A stretch of 16,354 bases of DNA, taken from NCBI GenBank assembly GCA_964574335.1, contig CAZNNH010000140.1:1-16354 (forward strand), read 5' to 3'. Made by a program: the position numbers and the translations under genes. Under the pieces are notes generated by a model that was not told where the DNA came from, searched no databases, and saw only the letters and a program-made list of their open reading frames with translations. Within the stretch, counting starts at the first letter, position 1. Each line of letters starts with the position of its first letter. The stretch comes from CAZNNH01 sp964574335 (GTDB lineage: Bacteria > Acidobacteriota > Vicinamibacteria > Fen-336). Positions 1 through 5,255 of the stretch are shown here, in pieces.

Positions 1-1069
1 AGCGGGCCTGATAGCGCTCCTGGATCGCCTGGCGTCCGCGGGTGACCCCGCCGGGCGAGACGAAGGCGGCATCGGCCGCGTAGGGCTCGCAGAAGGCCGG
101 GAGGTCGCCCCGGTTCCAGGCCTCGGTCTGACGAGCGAGCAGTGCCGTCACCTGCTCCCGGGCCTTCGCCTCGCGCCGCTCCTGGCGGATCCGATACCAG
201 TGGCTGCCGCCGTAGCGCCCGACGAAGTCCGGCTGGCTGGCGATGGCCGGGTCGGCCAGCACCTCATCGGCGGAGGCGAAGGAGTAACCTTTCCCCTCCA
301 TCCACGTGAACAGGGCGTCCCACTGCGCCGCGCCGACCTCGTTGGCGTGAAGCAGCAGCACCTGGGGGGTCGGCTGCTCGAGGATGACGTCGCCGTCCGA
401 GGTGTAGGTCGAGACCTCCAGCCGGAGCGCGGTCTGGTAGTCGGCCGAAAGCCGCTGGAGCCGGAGCTGGTCACCGGCCCGGCGCGCCTTTACCCAGGGC
501 GCCTCGAACGACCAGTCCTGGCCGTCGATGGTGACCGGCGTGTTGCGCAGGCCGCTCCGGTCCAGCCAGGCCCGCATCGCCTGAAGCTTCTCCCGGGTGT
601 CCCCCTCTCGAAGGAACGGGAAGCGGAAGAGGCGAAGGGTCCGTCCCCGGTCGGCCAGGAAGGACTGCAACCAGGCCCGGCCGGCCTCGGCGTCCTCGAT
701 ATACGTCTCGGCCTCGGTCCGGGAGTAGTCGAGGTGCCGGCGGGTGTGGTTGCCCAGCTCGTGCCCGGCCTCGAGCCAGAGCTCGAGCAGGTGCTCGTCG
801 GCGGGACCCTCGATCTTGCCGGTGACCACGAAGCCGACCGCCCCGATGCCGTGCTTGGCGAGCACCGCCAGCAAGTCGCGGGTGATCCGCTCCCGCTCCG
901 CCGCCTCCGGGTGGAGCTGGCGGGAGGGGATCGGCAGGTCATCGACGGTGACCAGCACCCGATGCGGGCCCTGCGGCGAGGGGAACTCCTGTGCCCCCAG
1001 GATCGACACCCCGAGCAGCAGGGTCCCGGCCAGGGCCAGCGGAAACGGGATGCGGCGACTGGTGCTCAT
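1..1069 (-). CDS. Secreted polysaccharide deacetylase with C-terminal NTF2/SnoaL-like domain (3' end outside window)
   Basis: The frame is open for 356 codons from an ATG at 1069 down to the window edge, so the C terminus is missing. Residues 1-27 form a signal peptide (Arg-rich start, hydrophobic LALAGTLLLGVSILGA, Ala before the likely cut). The NodB deacetylase motifs follow in order: TVDD (41-44), the metal motif HTRRH (108-112), RFPF (149-152), DGQDW (182-186) and LLLHAN (238-243). The family removes acyl groups from polysaccharides using a metal held by Asp and the HxxxH histidines. From about residue 303 the sequence changes to an NTF2-like/SnoaL (DUF4440-type) start, with AWNRGDLPAF (317-326), YAADAAFVSPGG (330-341) and RGRQAIQERY. 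Such domains are common in acidobacterial proteins, and their role here is unknown. It is divergent from the VWFA gene. The substrate (peptidoglycan, exopolysaccharide or other) cannot be told. Confidence 0.88.
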   Translation of the reverse strand, partial: MSTSRRIPFPLALAGTLLLGVSILGAQEFPSPQGPHRVLVTVDDLPIPSRQLHPEAAERERITRDLLAVLAKHGIGAVGFVVTGKIEGPADEHLLELWLEAGHELGNHTRRHLDYSRTEAETYIEDAEAGRAWLQSFLADRGRTLRLFRFPFLREGDTREKLQAMRAWLDRSGLRNTPVTIDGQDWSFEAPWVKARRAGDQLRLQRLSADYQTALRLEVSTYTSDGDVILEQPTPQVLLLHANEVGAAQWDALFTWMEGKGYSFASADEVLADPAIASQPDFVGRYGGSHWYRIRQERREAKAREQVTALLARQTEAWNRGDLPAFCEPYAADAAFVSPGGVTRGRQAIQERYQAR

Positions 1070-1118
1070 CCTGACTCGGCCTCCTCTCGAACTCGGCGCC
1101 CTCGGCCGCGCTGGCCGC

Positions 1119-1147
1119 GGCCCGACCGCATGATACGCGGTCGGGCC
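1119..1147. promoter_or_regulatory. Perfect 11-bp inverted repeat in divergent promoter region
   Basis: The arms GGCCCGACCGC (1119-1129) and GCGGTCGGGCC (1137-1147) are perfectly complementary around the 7-nt loop ATGATAC. The dyad lies between two divergent genes, 50 nt before the deacetylase start and 39 nt before the VWFA start. No T-tract follows on either strand, so it does not look like an intrinsic terminator. Read on the minus strand the loop contains TATCAT, a possible -10 box for the deacetylase, but no matching -35 was found. An operator shared by both genes is an inference. Confidence 0.5.
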
Positions 1148-1186
1148 ATGGACCCTTGCCCGGAACCGGTCTAGACTCGAGAGATC

Positions 1187-3340
1187 ATGCAGTACCGGAA
1201 CCCCGTGGCGTGGGTCTGCCTCCTCGGCGGGCTCTTGGGGGGGCCGCGCCTGCTCGGCCAGACGGAGCCTGCGGGCGGGACCGAGGTCCTGCCTCCGGTC
1301 ACCGTCGACCTGGTGCGCATCGACGTGGTGGTCACCGAGAAGCGGGGCCAGCCGAGCACGGGACTGACCCGCGATCACTTCGTGGTCCTCGAGGACGGCG
1401 AGCCCCAGAAGATCGTCCAGTTCCAGGCCTACGAGGGGTTGGCACCGGGCCCGGCTTCGACCTCGGCCGTCGCTGCCGAGGCGCCGGCCGAGGAAGCCCC
1501 TGCCCTGCCGCCGGCTCGGCGCGTGGTGCTGCTGGTCGACGACCTGCACATGGAGTTCGGCAACCTGAGCCGGGTGAAGAAGGCGTTGTCACGCTTCGCC
1601 GAGGAGGACCTCTGGCCCGACGACCGGGTCGCGGTGATGACCACCAGCGGCAGGGGCGACTTCCCCCGCTCCTTCACCTCGGACCGGGCCGCGCTCGAGC
1701 GTGCGATCTCCAAGCTCTCCCTGCAGGACCGGCGCCTGGGCTGGAGCGGCGTCCCCTACATCACCCAGTACCAGGCCGAGCTGATCGAGCGTAACGATCC
1801 GGACGCGCTGGAAGCGGCGATCCAGGAGGTCCTGATGCAGGGGATGTGTCGGGACCGGTTCTGCGCGGAGGCGATCTCCCGGACCAAGGCCCGGGGGATC
1901 CTCGGCGATGCAGTCCAGAGCGCCCGCCTGACGCTGGAGACGGTGGAGGGCCTGGTCCGGGGCCTGGCCGGCCTCGCCGGTCGGAAGGTGGTGTTCCTGG
2001 TCTCGGACGGGTTCTTGACCGGCCTCGCCTCCGGCAGCGGCGCCGGGTTCGACCTGCGTCGCATCGCCGACGCCGGCACCCGTGCCGGGGTCGTCGTCTA
2101 CTCCCTCGACACACGCGGCGCGGTGGCGTCGCCTCCCATCGCCCCGGCCTCGATCTCGCGGCCGATCGTCCCGAGCCAGGTGGGCCTGATCGAGTCGATG
2201 CGGTCGCGGAGCGAGCAGGCTGAGCGCGAAGCGTTGCATTCGCTCGCCGCCGACACCGGCGGCTTCCTGGTGGAGAGCTCGAACGACCTCCGGGGCGGCC
2301 TGCGGCGGATGCTGAAGGACACCGAGACCTACTACGTGCTGGCCTACGAGCCCACCAACCCCATCCGCGACGGCAAGTTCCGGCACATCGAGGTGCGTCT
2401 CCCGGACCACCAGGACCTCAGGGTCCGGGCGCGCTCCGGGTATTTCGCCACTGACGACCGAGCTGCCGCCGCGGCGCAGGAGGCCCGGGAGGCGGAGGCT
2501 CAGCGGACCCAGCGGCGGGAGGCGCTGCTGCGAACCGCCCTCGGTGCGCCCACCCCGCTCACCGACATCCCCGTCTGGCTGTCGGCGGACTTCGTGAGCC
2601 TCGAGAACGGTGTCGCCCAGGTGGTGGTCAGCGGACGCGTCGAGGCACCGGCGCCCTCAGTGGCCGAGGACAAAGGCCCGTCGGTGGTGACCGTCGACAC
2701 CCTGGCCGTCCTCTACGATCAGAACGGGGAGGTGACGGGGAACCTGGGGTGGGACGAGAGCTCCATCGAGCCGCCGCCCGCGGGAGAGGAGGAGGTCTCT
2801 GGCGTCGGCTTCGACTACCAGAGGACGGCCGTGCTTCCCCCCGGGCGCTACCAGGTCCGCCTGGTCGCCAGCGAAGACGCCACCGGAATGCTCGGAAGTG
2901 CCTGGACCTGGGTGGACGTCCCCGAGCTCTCCGCGAGCCGCCTGGTCCTCAGCTCGATCTTCCTGCTCCGGGCCGAGGATGCCGCGAAGGCGGCCGGGGC
3001 GAGTCCCTCCAGCGTGGCCCTGCGGAGCGCGCAGGCGGATCGCCGCTTCCGGCGCGACGAGAGCCTGTACCTGCAGTTCTACGCCTACAACCCCCAGCCG
3101 GACGCCGCGGGCGCGACCAGCCTGGTTTCCCAGGTGCAGGTTCTGCGAGACGGCATGCTCCTCGCGCAGGGAGCGGCCGAGCCGATCGGCTCGGCCGAGC
3201 CTCAGGGAGCTCTGCAACCCCACACCACGCGGATCGAGCTCCGGCCCTTCGAGCCCGGGGATTACGCGCTGCGGGTGACCGTCACCGACGCGAGCGCGAG
3301 GGAGATGGCGATGCGCTGGGCCGAGTTCACCATCGAGTAG
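1187..3340 (+). CDS. Secreted VWFA-related protein, acidobacterial type
   Basis: This 717-residue protein starts at ATG 1187, just after GAGAG. Residues 1-25 resemble a signal peptide (hydrophobic WVCLLGGLLGGPRLLG), so it is probably exported. It follows the layout of the VWFA-related acidobacterial family (TIGR03436). A beta-rich entry segment at 37-83 (VTVDLVRIDVVVTEKRGQP, then a HFVVLEDGEPQ motif) is followed by a von Willebrand A core from about 111 (RRVVLLVDDLH) through 265-276 (GRKVVFLVSDGF). The family closing segment is YYVLAYEPTNP to VRARSGYF (382-420). About 300 further residues form an Ala-rich linker and beta-type sequence with no family I can name. The usual MIDAS DxSxS is replaced by DDLHM at 118-122, so classic metal binding is doubtful. 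The family's function is unknown. Its stop lies 6 bp from the convergent efp stop. Confidence 0.88.
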   Translation: MQYRNPVAWVCLLGGLLGGPRLLGQTEPAGGTEVLPPVTVDLVRIDVVVTEKRGQPSTGLTRDHFVVLEDGEPQKIVQFQAYEGLAPGPASTSAVAAEAPAEEAPALPPARRVVLLVDDLHMEFGNLSRVKKALSRFAEEDLWPDDRVAVMTTSGRGDFPRSFTSDRAALERAISKLSLQDRRLGWSGVPYITQYQAELIERNDPDALEAAIQEVLMQGMCRDRFCAEAISRTKARGILGDAVQSARLTLETVEGLVRGLAGLAGRKVVFLVSDGFLTGLASGSGAGFDLRRIADAGTRAGVVVYSLDTRGAVASPPIAPASISRPIVPSQVGLIESMRSRSEQAEREALHSLAADTGGFLVESSNDLRGGLRRMLKDTETYYVLAYEPTNPIRDGKFRHIEVRLPDHQDLRVRARSGYFATDDRAAAAAQEAREAEAQRTQRREALLRTALGAPTPLTDIPVWLSADFVSLENGVAQVVVSGRVEAPAPSVAEDKGPSVVTVDTLAVLYDQNGEVTGNLGWDESSIEPPPAGEEEVSGVGFDYQRTAVLPPGRYQVRLVASEDATGMLGSAWTWVDVPELSASRLVLSSIFLLRAEDAAKAAGASPSSVALRSAQADRRFRRDESLYLQFYAYNPQPDAAGATSLVSQVQVLRDGMLLAQGAAEPIGSAEPQGALQPHTTRIELRPFEPGDYALRVTVTDASAREMAMRWAEFTIE

Positions 3341-3346
3341 CGGTGG

Positions 3347-3910
3347 CTACCCGTTGACCCGCTCGACGTACGAACGGCTGGCGGTGTCGACCCGGATCAC
3401 GTCGCCCTCGTTGATGAAGATCGGGACCTGGACCACGATCCCCGTCTCCAGCTTCGCGGGCTTGCTGAGGTTCGAGACCGAGGCGCCCTTGATGCCGGGC
3501 TCGGTCTCCACGATCTTCATCTCGACGGTCTGGGGAAGCTCGAACCCGATCGGGCTTCCCTCGTAGAACTCGATGGCGAGCATGATGTTGGGGAGCAGGT
3601 AGTCGACGGCGTCACCGAGGACCTCCTTCGAGAGCGGCACCTGCTCGAAGGTCTCGGAGTTCATGAAGTAGTAGAGCTCGCCGTCCTGGTACAGGTACTC
3701 CATCTGGGTCTCGTCGAGGATCGCCCGCTCCACCATGTCCACCGAGCGGAAGCGGTGCTCGCTGATGGCCCCGGTCCTCAGGCTCCGGATCTTCGTCTGC
3801 ACCAGGCCCCGCAGGTTGCCCGGGGTCTTGTGCTGGGCCTCCACGATCCGGTAGAGCTCGTTCTGGTGCTTGATGCACATCCCCTTCTTGAGCTGGGTCG
3901 CCTGGATCAT
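3347..3910 (-). CDS. efp: Elongation factor P
   Basis: This 187-residue protein has the normal EF-P length. EF-P binds ribosomes stalled at proline runs and promotes peptide bond formation. The KOW-like N-terminal domain (about 1-62, MIQATQLKKGMCIKHQNELY onward), the central OB domain and the C-terminal OB domain with the EF-P signature region (PIGFELPQTVEMKIVETEPG at 120-139, then GASVSNLSKPAKLETG) are all clear. The ATG at 3910 has GGGAGGGAG a few bases upstream. The frame stays open far further upstream, but only through ada in another frame, and the protein clearly begins here. The tip of the domain-I loop reads TPGNLRG (29-35), with Asn32 where enterobacterial EF-P has the modified Lys34. 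No modification enzyme is in the window. Confidence 0.95.
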   Translation of the reverse strand: MIQATQLKKGMCIKHQNELYRIVEAQHKTPGNLRGLVQTKIRSLRTGAISEHRFRSVDMVERAILDETQMEYLYQDGELYYFMNSETFEQVPLSKEVLGDAVDYLLPNIMLAIEFYEGSPIGFELPQTVEMKIVETEPGIKGASVSNLSKPAKLETGIVVQVPIFINEGDVIRVDTASRSYVERVNG

Positions 3911-3936
3911 CCTCTCGCTCCCTCCCGGAGCCGCCA

Positions 3937-3942
3937 AGTATA
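3937..3942 (-). promoter_or_regulatory. Probable -10 box of efp promoter
   Basis: On the minus strand the sequence reads TATACT, 26 bases before the efp ATG and upstream of its ribosome binding site. It is an AT-rich island in a very GC-rich spacer, and predicts a 5' leader of about 20 nt. The best -35 candidate (TTCCTG at 3966-3961) is poor, so only the -10 is convincing. It suggests efp can be transcribed independently of ada. Confidence 0.45.
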
Positions 3943-4032
3943 GCCTTCCCCCCGGCGAGGCAGGAAGGGCGTGAGGCGGACGCTCGAGGGGATGTGCCAG
4001 CCGGGGAAGGGCCGGGGTGGTGCCGGGGACGG

Positions 4033-5112
4033 CTACGTCGCCGGATCGATCCCGTCGATCCTTTGCCCCTGCTCCAGGGCGAGCAGCCGCCGCTTGCGCC
4101 ACAGGCCGCCGCCGTAGCCGCCGAGCTGGCCGCCGGCGTTGACGACACGGTGGCAGGGGAGCACGATCGCGATCCGGTTCATGCCGTTGGCCTGGCCCAC
4201 GGCCCGCACCGCCCGGGGACGGCCCACGGCCCGGGCCACCTCCGCGTAGGAACGGGTCTCGCCGTAGGGGATGAGCCGCAGCTCGCCCCACACACGCTCC
4301 TGGAAGGGGGTGCCGGTCACGTGAAGGGGCACGTCGAAGGACCGTCGCCGGCCCGCGAAGTAGTCGTCGAGCTCGGCTCGGACCTGGCGCAGGTGGTCGT
4401 GGTCGCCCGGGACCAGCGGCAGGCCAAGCCTCCGGCCGAGGACCTGGAGCTGGGTCTCCAGCATCCGCCGATCGGTGAACTCGAGCAGGCACAGGCCCGT
4501 CTCCGTGGCGGCCGCGATCATCGGGCCGAGCGGGGTGGGCTGCCACGCCGCCCACGCGCACTCGCCCCGGCGGCCGCGCCCGGGAGGCGCGCCGAAGTAT
4601 CGGCTGAAGGCCTCGCGGAAGCCGCTCAGCGACTCGTAGCCGGCATCGAAGGCGGCGGTGTCGAGGCTCTTGCCCTCGCGGAGCGTCGACAGGGCGCGTC
4701 CTAGGCGCCGCGCCCGGCAGTAGGCGTCGAAGGAGAGACCGTAGGTCTTCTTGAAGAAGCGGCGGGCCCGCTCGGGCGTGATGCCGAGGGCTCGCAGCTC
4801 GGGGGCACGCAGACGGGGCTCGGGGCTCGCGTCCACCGCCGTCAGCAGGCGCTCGACCCACTCGGGCGGCCGGCCGTCGGCCTCGAGCGGGCGGCAGCGA
4901 AGGCAGGGGCGGAAGCCGGCGAAGAGGGCGTCCTTCACCGTGCCGAAGAACTCGAGGTTGCGGCGCAGCGGCTTTCGCGCCGGGCACGAGGGCCGGCAGA
5001 AGACGCCGGTGGTCCTCACGCCGGTCACGAAGATGCCGTCGTACGACGCGTCCCGGGCGTAGAAGGCCCGCTCCATCTCGCCGCTGCCGGGTCGCGCTGT
5101 CTCGGTCACCAT
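4033..5112 (-). CDS. ada: Ada-type bifunctional methylated-DNA repair protein and transcriptional regulator
   Basis: This 359-residue protein has the full Ada layout. The N-terminal zinc domain shows TTGVFCRPSCPAR and GFRPCLRCRP. Cys39, Cys43, Cys70 and Cys73 are the four zinc ligands, and by homology to E. coli Ada, Cys39 takes methyl groups from DNA phosphotriesters. An AraC-type helix-turn-helix follows (about 100-175: ITPERARRFFKKTYGLSFDA, then FDAGYESLSGFREAFSRYFG). The C-terminal O6-methylguanine methyltransferase domain (about 190-350) carries the acceptor motif IVLPCHRVV with Cys320, plus TPFQERVW and IPYGETRSY. Family knowledge: it repairs alkylated DNA by suicidal methyl transfer and, once methylated, activates alkylation-response genes. 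The start at 5112 was chosen because Met1 gives an N-terminal tail like that of E. coli Ada. Met13 (5076) is an alternative. No alkB or alkA lies nearby. It is 122 bp upstream of efp on the same strand. Confidence 0.95.
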   Translation of the reverse strand: MVTETARPGSGEMERAFYARDASYDGIFVTGVRTTGVFCRPSCPARKPLRRNLEFFGTVKDALFAGFRPCLRCRPLEADGRPPEWVERLLTAVDASPEPRLRAPELRALGITPERARRFFKKTYGLSFDAYCRARRLGRALSTLREGKSLDTAAFDAGYESLSGFREAFSRYFGAPPGRGRRGECAWAAWQPTPLGPMIAAATETGLCLLEFTDRRMLETQLQVLGRRLGLPLVPGDHDHLRQVRAELDDYFAGRRRSFDVPLHVTGTPFQERVWGELRLIPYGETRSYAEVARAVGRPRAVRAVGQANGMNRIAIVLPCHRVVNAGGQLGGYGGGLWRKRRLLALEQGQRIDGIDPAT

Positions 5113-5166
5113 ATCCAGAGACTACGTCCTCGTACGCGGGCGCTTCCACCGAAATCCGGACGTCGA

Positions 5167-5214
5167 ATCCCAGGCTTCCTGGGATGGGGGAGGCGAGCTG
5201 TACTACCATCCCAG
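5167..5214. repeat. Three ATCCCAG repeats, two forming a tight hairpin, between divergent genes
   Basis: ATCCCAGG (5167-5174) and CCTGGGAT (5178-5185) form a perfect 8-bp inverted repeat around CTT. A third copy, ATCCCAG, lies at 5208-5214. The copies run plus, minus, plus. The 9-mer CTGGGATGG (5179-5187) is also the exact reverse complement of CCATCCCAG (5206-5214), so copy 2 can pair with either copy 1 or copy 3. The cluster starts 55 nt upstream of the ada start and ends 42 nt before the proposed start of the membrane protein gene. This could be an operator array or alternative mRNA hairpins. The role is inferred. Confidence 0.5.
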
Positions 5215-5255
5215 CCCATGAGCGCCAGCGCACCGGGCCGGGGTGTGAGGAGCCG

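Noticed and set aside
200..1174. Plus-strand open frame of 324 codons opposite the deacetylase
   Set aside because: The minus strand shows all the NodB motifs in order with a signal peptide. The plus-strand translation has no recognisable domain.
1156..1177. TTGCCC and TAGACT as a promoter for the VWFA gene
   Set aside because: The spacing is only 10 bp, too short for a sigma-70 promoter, and the second box is too close to the start codon.
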